Shown here one piece after another: positions 1-10,860 of a stretch of DNA of 64,000 bases. A model generated the notes under the pieces. The model searched no databases and was not told the DNA's origin. It saw only the letters and a list, made by a program, of their open reading frames with translations. The position numbers and the translations under genes are program-made. Source of the stretch: Hepsetus odoe (taxonomy: Eukaryota; Chordata; Actinopteri; Characiformes; Hepsetidae); NCBI GenBank assembly GCA_017165825.1, contig CM029379.1, positions 18,039,382 to 18,103,381 of the forward strand. The letters run 5' to 3'. Position 1 is the first letter of the stretch. Each line of letters begins with the position of its first letter.

Positions 1-43
<43 letters not shown>
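1..43. repeat. (CA)n microsatellite
   Basis: An uninterrupted CA dinucleotide run reaches the left edge of the window, so its full length is unknown. Confidence 0.97.
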
Positions 44-46
<3 letters not shown>

Positions 47-1873
47 TGTTGTGAAACTCGTGTCTGTTCGGACCGAAATAAACACTTCCGTAAAAAGAAA
101 ATGAAGAAGAAGCAAATCTATCGTAATCGTGTAAACAAGTTCAAGATTAAACCGAAACGTCGATGAAAATGCCACCTAAGCCAAATCTGGACTGGAGTGT
201 AAACGAACAAGCTTTCTGAAAATGTGTTAAAAATATTTTTATTCTTCTTTCAAAAATTGAAAAATTCAGATGAAGTCTCTTCTGCCAGCCTTCGGTTACA
301 CCGGTTATACAAGCATTGCTTCAAACGGTATCAATGGTTGTAAATAGTTTTTTTCTTTTTCTTTTTTTCGGTTCTGGAAAAATAAATGAGATTTGGAGTC
401 ATGAAGCCCTGCGGTTCTCTCAAACCTCCAAACGGACTAATTATCCAGAAGAAAAGAAAACGCCAGACTGACCTTTTCAGCACCAGAGATCGAAACCAAC
501 ATTCACGATCAGACAAAAAAGATTCGAAAAATGTCCAAATAGATCAAAAGGTCAAACGACGGAGCGCTCCTAATGAAACAGCCATCAAACGGACCGATCC
601 ACATCAAAGGGTCGACAGACTGACAACAGTCTGAAACAGTGGATTTATTTCCTTTCTGTAAATTCAATAAAATGTTCACCCACCAAACTCTACACAGCTC
701 CAAGGGCTTCTGTGGCAGTCGCGTCCAGATGGGTGTTTGAGGCAGAAGAAGAAAACGTTCAATTTCACTGAGACTATAATCACAGTCTCCGACAGAAAAG
801 ACAGATATGACAGATAAGATCGTTACACTGAAAAAATATGCTGCCGGTTCCTTTCCAGGATGAAAGCGCTTTCACATCTGAAATCCCATCACATACCGCT
901 GAAATGACTCAGACTGGCGGGGCTTTAACTTCCATTTTGGGAACGAGACACGTTGGCAAAACAAACATGTCGATCATTTGATTTTTTTTCACTTGAGGAT
1001 GGCATTATGCCCCTTTTCTTGAGATGTGTAACAAGGATCTCAGTTTTAAATTTTCATAAACCTGCGCTCAGTAAAAACACTCCTTTTTCCTGCTTCAGCA
1101 GGGTGTCAGTACCTTCATGTCATTTACTAAAATGGATGGTGTGGATGGTTTTTTGAGTCAATATGAGAATCATAAACGTGTGCGAATGGGTTTGAGGTGG
1201 TTTTAATTCTGACTCATATCAGGTGGACAAGAACTTTTGCTGGTAAGGAACCATGTCCAGTGAAAATCATGCTGAGCTGGATTAAGGTGAATGTGTGCTT
1301 TCTGTGTAAAGTTATAGTGTGTATAATCAGTAAAAAGGATCGATGACAGATTTATTTAATTTTTAATGTGTCATTATCCAGCACCCAATGACCAGTTGCT
1401 GGGGACGGTATCTTGATCAAAGTTAGCTCAGGGTTAACCACTGGTCTGGGATTCAGGCCATACACAGGCCATAGACACCTGACAGAGCTTTGACATTTGG
1501 TAAAAGAACCAAGCTGAGGAGAACTAACAAACCAGACACTGATACAGACCAGATTACCAGATTACCAGATTACCAGATTCATCACACACATGTTGTTTAC
1601 ATGCGTGTAAACCAGATTACCAGATGACCAGACCAGATTACTAGCAGTTGATGTAGTAATGGTCTCTTTAATAGATAAAATAAAGGCAAATGTTCAATAA
1701 ATAAAGTGCTTGTTTATTGTCAGGTTTAATCAAAACATACATATTCAATTGTACTCCTGAAACAGCTTAACGAGTGTCACAAATGTAAAAATATAAAGAG
1801 TGTCACAAATGTAAAAATATAAAGAGTGTCACAAATGTAAAAATAAAAGCTTTACAAATACACTGAAATCCCA

Positions 1874-1906
<33 letters not shown>

Positions 1907-1966
1907 AAAAAAAGTTAGTACATATACTCAGAATGGCAAACCATACAAACCTTCAGGCAAAAAGTC
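44..1966. other. Gene-free left flank and 3' UTR of the first Ig gene
   Basis: I see no credible gene in 44-1690. The 82-codon plus-strand frame at 386-634 has no family resemblance or splice support. A short tandem array of ACCAGATT-like units lies at about 1546-1580. The part nearest the stop codon at 1967 is probably 3' UTR of the minus-strand Ig gene: a minus-strand AATAAA lies at 1713-1718, and three copies of a 26-bp unit (1772-1848) plus C and A homopolymer runs (1872-1914) lie between. Confidence 0.6.
1772..1848. repeat. 26-bp tandem repeat, 3 copies
   Basis: Three near-identical 26-bp units beginning GAGTGTCACAAATG start at 1772, 1798 and 1824. They lie in the probable 3' UTR of the neighbouring minus-strand Ig gene. 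Confidence 0.9.
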
Positions 1967-4900
1967 TTATGGTTTGCAAGTTGTAGTGCTTCTTCCAGCT
2001 GAATGTCTTTTAAAGTGATCAATCAATAAAGCTACAAGGATCAATGTCACCAGAGCAGAAAGTGCTAACCGGACTATGCACTCAACTTGAATACAGGACT
2101 TAATGTCACCTGGAAGAGAAAGAGACTTGAATGAGCTCTTGGTTGAATTCACACTTTGTTCAAGATGTTTTCTTTTCTTTCGGATAAGACAAACTGTATG
2201 ATCCATCCAACTTATAGACCGTTTCGGGCATCTGAACGGGATTCAGCCTGGTGAGGAACTGAACAAACAACTAGCCTTTGACAAATTTTCTCAAAGAGAT
2301 CAGGGCAATGTAAAAAAAAAAAATCTTTTTAAACATCTGAAGGGGCAGCGCCAGTATAATCAAACTGTTAACTCTGTTAAGAGGTCTAACATACCTGCAC
2401 CCTGTGAGCAGATCTCGGCCATGTTAAGTTTGGCTGTTCGGTTGCTGATAAGATTATCACTCACACAGCTGTAGTTACCCTCTTCATCATTCACTTCCAG
2501 AGGAAGAGTGAGTTTAACACTCAGGTCAGACGCTTTGGTTTGGCTCAGCTTCTCTGTCCCTTTAAACCAAGAAAGAGTCATTTCTCTCTGGCTTTCTGCT
2601 GAGCAGAGGACTGAACATCTGGGTCCAGATGCTGATGTTATGGAAGGAGGAGGCACTACAGCTAGAAGATAGACCAACAGGGGTAGAGTAGAAATTAGAA
2701 TTGTTCCTTTCCATTGAAGGAGGAGGCACTACAGCTAGAAGATAGACCAACAGGGGTAGAGTAGAAATTAGAATTGTTCCTTTCCATTCCATTCCATTAT
2801 CTGCCGCTTGTCCCAAACGGGGTCGCGGGGGAGTGCTGGTGTCCAACCCAGCGCACACAGGGCGAGGACGGGGGACGCACCCTGGACAGGTCGCCAGCCC
2901 ATCGCAGAATTAGAATTGTGATAGGTCAAATAATAATGAATTGCAGATGCAGGCAGAGAAACAACTACAGAATTAAGACTCTTTAAACAACTCAAAGAAA
3001 AGTCTAAATTTACTCACCATAGACATTTAAACTGAAACTCCATTCGGACGATCTTCTAGTAATGATCTGTAACAAATAAACTCCAGAATCTTCTCTGCTG
3101 ATGTTTCTTATTGTTAAAGATCCACTGGATCTGTTCAGCTGCAGTCTGTCTCCAAATCTCTCTCTGTTATATTCTGTTATCTCTCCATCACTGTCCAGAC
3201 TGTTCACTATCTTTATGTCCATGTTCTCTGGTCTGTAGAACCAAAGTATCTGGGCATCACTCTGAATCCCATTTAGTCCAGTAAAGATGGTGACAGTGTT
3301 TCCCTCCAGCACTTGCAGTCTCATATTATATCCATCTGTGTACGGCAGACCTGAAATCAACAAGAACATCTCACCGACATCATATATACTATACATGAAA
3401 TATATACATTTTAAAGCCAGGCATGAGTTTAAATAATTGTCAGTGTTGATTTCATCTGGAGTCAGTTCATCTGTAATTAACGTTTTCCATCCAGATTGAT
3501 TGCTATCTGAACAATGAAGGAAATGTTTCTTGGTATGGATAAAACATAATTTATTTTTTTATCTTTCCAAATGTGTGGTACAAAGATAGAAATTGCGCCA
3601 TCTTGTGGTTTGTTTCATTGTTCTCTAATCAGTTCACAAAATTGTAGCTATTTGTAGTTAATATTTTGCCCAGTTTTAGTCTCCAGGCTCTGGGTTCTTC
3701 TGGTCTCACAGACTTTAGATCTACATTCTGAGACCTTTAAGTGCTCAGTTTCATCATGGCTGCAAGTCTGCAAGTAAAGGAGTTTCAGTTTGAGCCACGT
3801 CATGGTTCATTTAAATAAAAACCTGCATATTTTAACACAAATGGTCAATTTTGTGCAACTCCTCATTTTTTTTATGGCATAACTTTTTCACATCATGTCA
3901 GCAGCTCCATATATCCCAAGCGACATATTTCAAATTTTGCCCATAGTGGATAAAACACCAGTAAGAATTATTTCTGTGCCAATTCACTGAGGTCACCTAA
4001 CAGGTACTATTTCTTTTGCTGTAATGGTGTTGTCATGCTTTCAAAAGGTTGGCTAGCCAGAATTAATCTCAATATCATCACACTGATGATACATGGAAAC
4101 GTGTACACATGGAGTGTTACTGACAAATGTCAAATAGAACAGTTTAAATCAGATGAGTGAGTGTGTGATGAGCGAGGTCTCTTTGCACAGGGCCTTGGCT
4201 GCATATAAAGTATACCATTCTCTCAAAGTTAAACATTCTGTCTTATTAATCTTTCACACTTTACATCCTATATCAAACACTGCCCACTTTTAAAAACGTT
4301 GGTAGGTTTTTCAAAAAATATAATCAGACTTATAGAAAAGAATGTTCTGAACAACTTTAACTGCTCTGCCACCATTTCTCATAAGTGTGAGACGTCTGAA
4401 AACACATGAACAAAATGCACCTTCCGTTTGTTCTCTGTAGGGCCACTTACCACAGAGACCATAAAGGAAATGGACAGCGTCATGGAAAAACATTTACCCT
4501 TCTGCCTGAAACACAAGTGTCTACATTATCGTTTGGAAAAAAATTTTGATTGAACCTAATCCATTGCAAGTACGACATTTCTCCTATCGCTCATATTTGT
4601 TATTTACAAAATGGTACAAAAGAAAAAAAAGTCACTTTTTGATCATTATTGATTGTGTCAGCATCATCTTCATAACATTTTACACTAAATGTTATTTGCT
4701 GCTTCTGTTCAAAGGCAGTTATGTGTGCACAGTGAAGCGGCATCATTAATGTGTTAGAATTTAATTCACATTTTAAAAAAACATTACCTGTTTGTGACCA
4801 GCTTTGTATAAATGATCTTTATTCTTCTCCTCAATCCCATTTCTGTTCTGTTCGTCCAAATTTCTTATTGAATTTCATTTGATTCTTGTTCTGGACCGCA

Positions 4901-5423
4901 TTAATTCTTACATGACGACAGGAGGATGGGTTCCCCTTTTGACTTTTGGTTCCTCCCTAGGTTTCTTCCTCCTGTTTTGGGGAATTTTTCCGTTGCCCTC
5001 GGCTTACTCACCTGAGGCTCAGACCCGGATTCTGTAAAGCTGCTTTGTGACAACAGTTGTAAAAAGCGCCATATAACTTAAACTGCCTTGATTGATACTT
5101 TAGCTTGAAGACTTCATTTAAGATCAAAAGAATCCTAAAAAGAGATGAAAGATAAAACCTAGCCAGGAGATTAAACCTAACAAACGTGACTTCCTGTGCT
5201 GAAAGACAGATATAGTTCCACTGCAGTTCTAGATATTCAGTACTGTGTAGGACCGGATATATTGAGTTAAGCTTGGTGAGGCTACTTTAACTTTTGTTCA
5301 AGTCATTATTTAAGTCAAATAAAATGGATTAAGGTTATTCTGCTCATCTTCAGATATTAATACAAGCTTACCTGTACAGATATTGATGAGGAAGCAGAGC
5401 AAACCTCTGCTACTTGAAGTCAT
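1967..5423 (-). CDS. CD2/CD48/SLAM-like Ig receptor, copy 1
   Basis: Probable leukocyte surface adhesion or co-receptor of the CD2/CD48/SLAM type. Four coding exons, all joined in phase 1: 5372-5423 (signal peptide, starts MTSSSRGLLCF), 3018-3350 (111-codon V-like domain), 2395-2655 (C2 domain), 1967-2109 (TM and tail); 262 residues. The first Ig domain has no cysteine at the B and F strand positions (the F-strand motif reads DSGVYLLQ), as in CD2-family D1. The second has WF, YSC and four cysteines, as in CD2-family D2. The TM stretch is about LALSALVTLILVALLI and is followed by a short basic tail with no tyrosine, so no ITSM/ITIM signalling is expected. It is a tandem paralogue of the gene at 7613-10860. 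Family assignment rests on architecture; the exact orthologue is unknown. Confidence 0.82.
2643..2788. repeat. 73-bp tandem duplication across a splice acceptor
   Basis: Positions 2643-2715 and 2716-2788 are near-perfect direct copies with a 73-bp period. On the minus strand the unit holds the polypyrimidine tract, the AG and the first bases of the C2-domain exon, so the gene has two tandem acceptors (exon start 2655 or 2728). 73 is not a multiple of 3, so only the proximal acceptor keeps the frame. Confidence 0.93.
2778..2907. mobile_element. Short interspersed element with 12-bp target-site duplication
   Basis: A 130-bp GC-rich insert begins with CCATT repeats and contains a GGGGTCGCGGG core and a CACCCTGGACAGGTCGCCAG segment, familiar from abundant teleost repeats. 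It is flanked by the direct repeat AATTAGAATTGT at 2766-2777 and 2908-2919. It lies in the intron between the two Ig exons. The family name is not certain. Confidence 0.8.
4910..5085 (+). mobile_element. LINE 3' tail fragment (L2/CR1-like)
   Basis: The segment carries the widespread fish motif series: TTTCTTCCTCC, GGAATTTTTCC, CTCGGCTTACTCACCTGAGG, then TAAAGCTGCTTTGTGACAAC and a run ending AAAAAGCGCCATATAA. This matches 3' ends of abundant teleost non-LTR elements. It lies in the first intron of the upstream Ig gene. No coding part remains. Confidence 0.7.
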
Positions 5424-7612
5424 TCTTTAAGAAGCTCTGCAGTCTGGGGTCCCTGAGCTGCTTATCTAGCCCTGCGCTTTCAGTCCGGAGAGGTGAGTAA
5501 ACACCCACTCAGCTATGGTCACTGGGCTTAAAGGAAGTGACAGCTTTGTATGTTTTGTGGTTGGTAGCTTCTGAAATATCAGCTGAAGCTGTAATTCAAG
5601 AAGTAATTAAAGTTGTATAAAGATGAAGGAGATATTCTAATAAAAAACAAATGCTTTATTTTAAAAAAAACCTCCATAACATAACCGTTGATGTAAAGAA
5701 CTAGAATAGAATTAAAGCTATTAAAGGTATAAGTCTGCTGTCTTTGTAATGAAACATGCAGCCGGTCAGTGTTCTTAAATTACTGACGAGATCACAATAA
5801 ACTCAGAAAAGAATATTGTGATGTAATTAATCGTAATGGTAAATCTGACGACTATCAATGCATCACACACACATACACACAAAATCATCTCCTGCTATGA
5901 AACTCAGCTGCTATGGAGGCCTGAATGAAGATTCCTGCCCTGAAGAAAAGAGCCCCGGGTTTTTAGGGGTAGAATAATGACTGTGACCTCCTCACTTTTA
6001 ATATGGATGCTTCATTCCTGCTTTTCTTATTAGGCATTGTCAGTCATTTTTGTTCTTATTTTCACTGCTAAAAAATACTACTTACTTTTTCTATCCTGTT
6101 AAAACTCCTTTTGAAGCATCATCTGGGAAAAATACGGACAAAAAAAAAAATTTCAATATAAAGCTGCACTAATATGATTATTAACAGAAAAGAAGAAGAG
6201 GTCCAGCAGTTGGCAGCATGTTTGTAATGCAGTAACTGTAAAACTATAGGCACAAGGCACTGAGGGCCAGACCAGTGTGCGACAAAATGATAACAAGTTG
6301 TAGGTTAATACAAACAAACCAATATATCTCTTTATATATATTTTGGCTTACATGTACAGCTATGACCAACAGTTATATAAGAAGTGAAAGTGTCTAACCG
6401 TCATTGTGAAACACAGCACAACAGACAGTGAGACACAGTGCTTCCTCTGCATCTCACCCACACACGCCATGCAGCAGAGGGCAGCTATTTAAAATGTCCA
6501 ATGAGCAGTGATGTGGATGGTACCTTTCTCAAGATCTACCTCTTGGCCACCTGCTGGTTTGGGACACAACCTTCCAATCCTGCGGCCTAATCCCATAAAA
6601 CATTAGACCACCACTGACCCCCTCCTGATCCCAATTGGCACAAACGGCTCAGGAAATGAGTGAGTGAGGTAGAGTGTTTTTGGCTGAGCCATAATTAAAA
6701 ACAAAATCAGAAGTCTAGAAAGAAGGTTAGAAATGCTGACAGGCTCAGAAGCCTGTAAGTTCCCTGTGAACTCCAAATCACTTCCACAGACAGCAGGTAA
6801 TTTCAACACTGAGCACTGAGCAGTGGGAGAACTCACTTTAAGTAGATTGACCACAGATGATACTCTGTGAAAGGATTAAGATTCAGTTAGGGAAGAGACA
6901 GCAGTAAGCCTTTCATTTGTAGTAAGTTCATAACCCACTCGTCACACGACCAGGGACTTAAAGCTTCAAAAAAAAAAAAAAAAAAAAAGGTGGGTCACAG
7001 AGTGTATAAAATGAAATTGAGATAAAAAAGAACCTGAATGCAGTCTCTGAATGTCAAACCCTTTACAACAACTTTTGGGAACGTTCCAGAGACATTGCAT
7101 AAAGCAAAAGACATGCTTTCACACTTGAACATCCAAAACCTCTACAAGTCATCTAGATTTGCATAGCTTTTAAGTCACTCTGGGCACAGTTCGTTATTTT
7201 AAACTGAGCTAAATGTAATGTAGGAACAGTAGGGGCCAGGTCACAGGGTGCCATGTTTCCAAAAGAACAGTTGGTAACTCTTCGGTTCCCAAGATGGGGA
7301 TCAACAAGTGACATGGTTTTGGAATTTTTTTGGAGGTGAGTGCTTCAAGAGGAAATATGTGTCTAAACATGGGGATGGATTTAGCTGGATAAATAAAGTG
7401 GTTACGATGGTTAAGTTTGTAACTATGGATGCTAAATGTTCAATTAAATGGTTCATCATTCAGCAGACATTCAGTAACACCCCCTTTAATTTAAATATTG
7501 ATTTATTGAGTGATGTACATTCTTTTCCTTTAAATTGAAACACATTTCAAAACTGAAACATCTTTTAAAATTATTGACTAGTGCACTTTACAGTTCTTTG
7601 CTTCTTATGTAG
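5424..7612. other. Intergenic spacer between the two CD2-like genes
   Basis: It contains the promoter-side flank of the gene ending at 1967, one tRNA-type SINE (6381-6622), a poly-A run at about 6968-6988 and the 3' flank of the second Ig gene, with a minus-strand AATAAA at 7502-7507 about 105 bp past that stop codon. I see no other gene. Confidence 0.6.
6381..6622 (-). mobile_element. tRNA-derived SINE, family 1
   Basis: Same family as copies at about 9378, 18868, 22356, 23587, 35200, 48452 and 57236. Shared landmarks are GAAGTGAAAGTGTC, GGGCAGCTATTTAAA, GAGCAGTGATG and GGTACCTT, ending in a degraded tRNA-like head. The head carries the reverse complement of a B box (GGGATTCGAACC in better copies), so the element is transcribed right to left. 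Confidence 0.85.
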
Positions 7613-10600
7613 TTAACATTTATTAGTTACTAGCCTTGTGTTTACTCCTAAGAATGGACTCAAGTGACATTCATGCTCTGCCCTCCCATTTAAAACAGAC
7701 CTGGATCTAAAGTGATAAACCAGGAGGGCGATAGTAGCCAGGCCAACCAGAGCAGAGAGTACCATTCGGACTGCAGCCTCAACACGGCCACAGCAGTGGA
7801 CACTGATCTGGCCTGAGCAAAAGAAGAGAGCATAGATGTGTGAGTTCAGTAGAAACATTTCTCTGTATGTGAACATTCAGTTTTTCTGCAAACACTGTCA
7901 AAGTGTTTCTCTTACCCACTTGTGGACAGAACTCTGTGATGTTGAGTCGGGTTGAGTGATTGCTGACTGGGTTGGCAGCTATGCAGCTGTAGATGGAGCC
8001 GTCCTGAACTTGAATCTCCAGAACCAGACAGAGGGTGACACTGTGATCAGGATGACTGACCTGTTTAATCACCTCCCTGCCCTTTTTCCATGACAGACCG
8101 ACTTGTGGACCATTTTTAACCAAACAAAGCACCATGCAGGAATCTGTAGTGAGTCTTTTATCTGTGATGATAAAGCACAATGTAATATAATATATAACTA
8201 CAGATACTATTTAATAATGAATTAAATATAAATATTAATTATTTATAAACTGTCCATTGCCCCATCCCCGCCATGTCGACCACACCCAAATAAGTAGTTT
8301 CCAGAGCTTCTAAAAGTCTGAAAAGCGTCCGCTTAAGAGGCTCGCTATTAAAGGCTTCATAATTTTTTATTAAAACCAGTATTACTAACCTGTAGGCTGT
8401 GGTATGTTTACACCTGGAAGATTCTTTTTGGGAGTTTGACACTCACTGAGCTCTGAGATGTTTTTGATGACAGGTATTGAGGCTGATGCTGGAGAACAAA
8501 GATTGAACACAGTCCCTCTTAATATCTTCTGCATTTACACTTGCAGCATTACAGGGACAGTCCCCCTGGTGCAACTTGGGGTTAAGGGTTTTGCTCAGGA
8601 ACCCAGTGGTGGCAGTGCTGGATTTGGGATTCAAGCCTGTGACCTCCTCTGGTCTGTAGGTGAGTGTAATATTCTGGGAGGAAGCAGATTGTGGAGGCAG
8701 AGGAATGTACTTCAAGGTTCTTTATTGTACAGGAGTCTTCTTAACACACACACGAGCTGGGCCCGACCAGGTAACAACAACTACCTGTTTCTCCGCACCT
8801 GAGTAACTCACCCTAGTGCCTTGGAACGCCCTCCAGTGGTCACACTATAATACATTATTACAGTGAGCATCCTACCACTAGACCACTGCCCCGTTATGTT
8901 CTACACCAAACCATTGACAATGTCTGTAATGGAAATTTATCAATCAACAGATGTTCAAACAAGAATGAAAGGGATTTTTTTCTTACCATAAACAGTGACC
9001 CTGAAATGGTGCTTTGAGATGTCTTTACCGATCATCTGTACTTCATACAGTCCAGAGTGTGCGGTGGTGATGTTGCTGACTGTCAGAGATCCAGTCTGTG
9101 TGTCCAGCTGCAGCCTGTTTTTGAATCTCTCATCTAAAACAGTGACAGTTTCTCTGTTAACTAACTGCACTATGATAGTGTATGCAGTTCCAAATGTCCA
9201 CAGTATGACATCACCAGTCTTTTTTGTTGCTAATTTAGTCAAGAAAGTGACGGTTGCTCCTTGTGGTACTTCTACCGTCTCCACTTCATTCTTTGCATCA
9301 ACCCTCACCACTGCAAAATAGAAATTTGGAATAAAGGTCATGTAAAATATACACTTTTTAACGGGCCCATGCTAAATAGTGAAAGTGACTAATTGTCATG
9401 TGAAACACAGCATAGCACATCACCACAAAATCACACCTCTGCATTGTACCCATACACACATGTGCAGCAGGGGGCAGCTCTTGAAAGTGCCCGGGGGGCA
9501 GTGATGGGATCAGTACCTTGCACAAGGGTCAACCTACTGGGGTGGGAATTGAACCTATGACCTTCCTATCTTTGGGCCAAGACCCAAATCACTGGGCTAC
9601 CGCAAACGCTATGGCAAAATAGTTCACTACCTTGTTCAACCCATTCACTGCCCTGTCCATACAGCCCATATAAAGAAACTGCACTGAAAACAGAGCATGT
9701 TTTGAAATCAATCGCCATATATCAGCTTATTCAGTTTTCTCTAAATCACATGAATTATTATAAATGAGTAAGATTTGTTTACACCAGGGCTGTGAATGAA
9801 CAGTTTAAAGAAGGATGGCATTATTTCCTCTCTGTAAATAAAGAATTACTCACTGTAATTTTAGCATTTAGAATATTTGACAAGCTGTTTAATGGCTATC
9901 ATTAAACTCCTTATGTCAAAAATGACCATGTAACCACCACTGGGATTCACAGGATGCAGGGCCGACAACCAGAACAGAGAGACATACAGTACTGTGCAAA
10001 AGTTTTAGGCAGGTGTAAAAATGCAAAAATGCTGTAAACAAAGAATGCTTTCAGAAATATAAATAATGATTGTTTATTTTTAGAAATGTACAAAATGCAA
10101 AGTGAGCGAACAAAAGAAAAATCTAAATCAAATCAATATTTGGTGTTACTACCTTTTGCCTTCAAACCAGCATCAGTTCTTCTAGGCACACTTGCACAAA
10201 GTCAGGGATTTTGTAGGATTATAGTTGGTGTCTGATCAACCAGTTTTGGCAGGTGCGATGATTGATTGATTTTTAGATTTCTCTTTTGTTTATTCACTGC
10301 ATTTTGTTGATTGATGAAAATAAATGATTAACACTTCCATTTTTTAAAGCATTCTTTGTTTACAGCATTTTTTCCACACCCGCCTAAAACTTTTTTTACT
10401 ATATACATGAGGTCACAAAAACCAGCCAGTTTCATTCTAAAAGTATTTGTAGAAAGTTTGGAAAACGATTTTCCCAGAAACGAATCAGGATGAAAATTAA
10501 ATTATTAATTAAATTAATTATAACACACTATTTCAAATATCAAATACTAGAAAAACAGAGCAAAGCAGAGTGATAAAGTGTAGTTTCCATGATGCATATG

Positions 10601-10860
10601 TGCCAGTTTACATGTCACAGAGCCCAAGCAGGAAATGGCCAGATACCTTTATCAAACTTTACTTTACTAAACCTTGCTGTGAAAAATGACAGAAAAAATT
10701 ATATCCCTCATTTAAACCAAGTTAAAATACACTGAACCACATCTCTGTCCTCACTGCAATGACAATTTGACAGACATCAGAGAAAGCTTCTACCCTGAAG
10801 CAGATGACATTCAATAGCTTTACCTGCAGCCCAGATGAAAAGCCAGACAGAAGCCGTCAT
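7613..10860 (-). CDS. CD2/CD48/SLAM-like Ig receptor, copy 2
   Basis: Tandem paralogue of the gene at 1967-5423, same strand and same exon plan. Coding exons: 10824-10860 (signal start MTASVWLFIWAA), 8987-9310 (108-codon V-like domain), 7916-8161 (82-codon C2 domain), 7613-7812 (TM and tail); all introns phase 1; 268 residues. D1 lacks the canonical Cys pair (HSGLYEVQM at the F strand). D2 keeps the four CD2-family cysteines (SC, LC, YSC, EFC) plus one extra. The TM region shares the pattern LSALVxLxxxALLxxHF with copy 1, preceded by a conserved arginine. The cytoplasmic tail of about 30 residues has no tyrosine motif. Expected role: cell-surface recognition or adhesion on leukocytes, with signalling through a partner. 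A more specific orthology is not supportable. Confidence 0.82.
8531..8898 (-). mobile_element. tRNA-derived SINE, family 2, split by a later insertion
   Basis: Left part 8531-8664 carries ACAGGGACAGTCCC, the CTCAGGAACCCAGTGGTGG segment and GGGATTCAAGCCTGTGACCT (reverse B box). The tRNA-like end resumes after 8862 with CCTACCACTAGACCACTGCC. Uninterrupted copies lie at 31591-31807 and, in the opposite orientation, 46531-46704 and 56330-56540. Confidence 0.85.
8665..8862. mobile_element. Solo-LTR-like insertion in a SINE
   Basis: A 198-bp segment starts TGTAATA and ends TATTACA (TG...CA ends inside a 7-bp inverted repeat). It is flanked by the 5-bp direct repeat GTGAG at 8660-8664 and 8863-8867. 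TG/CA termini with a 5-bp target duplication are the signature of an LTR element; with no internal region this is a solo LTR or a small non-autonomous relative. No coding capacity. Confidence 0.8.
9378..9605 (-). mobile_element. tRNA-derived SINE, family 1
   Basis: It has the same landmarks as the other family 1 copies: GTGAAAGTGACTAATTGTCA, GCAGGGGGCAGCTCTTGAAA, GTGCCCGGGGGGCAGTGATG, then a reverse B-box-like GGGAATTGAACCTATGACC. It lies in the first intron of the second CD2-like gene. Confidence 0.87.
9986..10402. mobile_element. MITE-like DNA transposon with long terminal inverted repeats
   Basis: The left end reads ACAGTACTGTGCAAAAGTTT followed by TAGGCAGGTGTAAAAATGC. The right end (about 10345-10402) is its reverse complement with scattered changes, sharing GCTGTAAACAAAGAATGCTT, so the inverted repeats are about 60 bp. 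The interior of about 300 bp has no ORF. A second, partial copy is at 29432-29590. Probably Tc1/mariner-derived, judging by the terminus; superfamily not proven. Confidence 0.75.

Noticed and set aside
386..634. 82-codon plus-strand ORF with repeated Lys/Arg-Thr-Asp motifs
   Set aside because: No recognisable domain, no splice or promoter context, and an overlapping open frame on the other strand; more likely chance in repetitive sequence.
1546..1580. CRISPR-like short direct repeats (ACCAGATT)
   Set aside because: Vertebrate nuclear DNA; the units are contiguous with no spacers, so this is a simple tandem repeat.
8458..8802. 114-codon plus-strand ORF in the second CD2-like gene
   Set aside because: It runs through a SINE and into the solo-LTR-like insert, so it is a repeat-derived chance frame.
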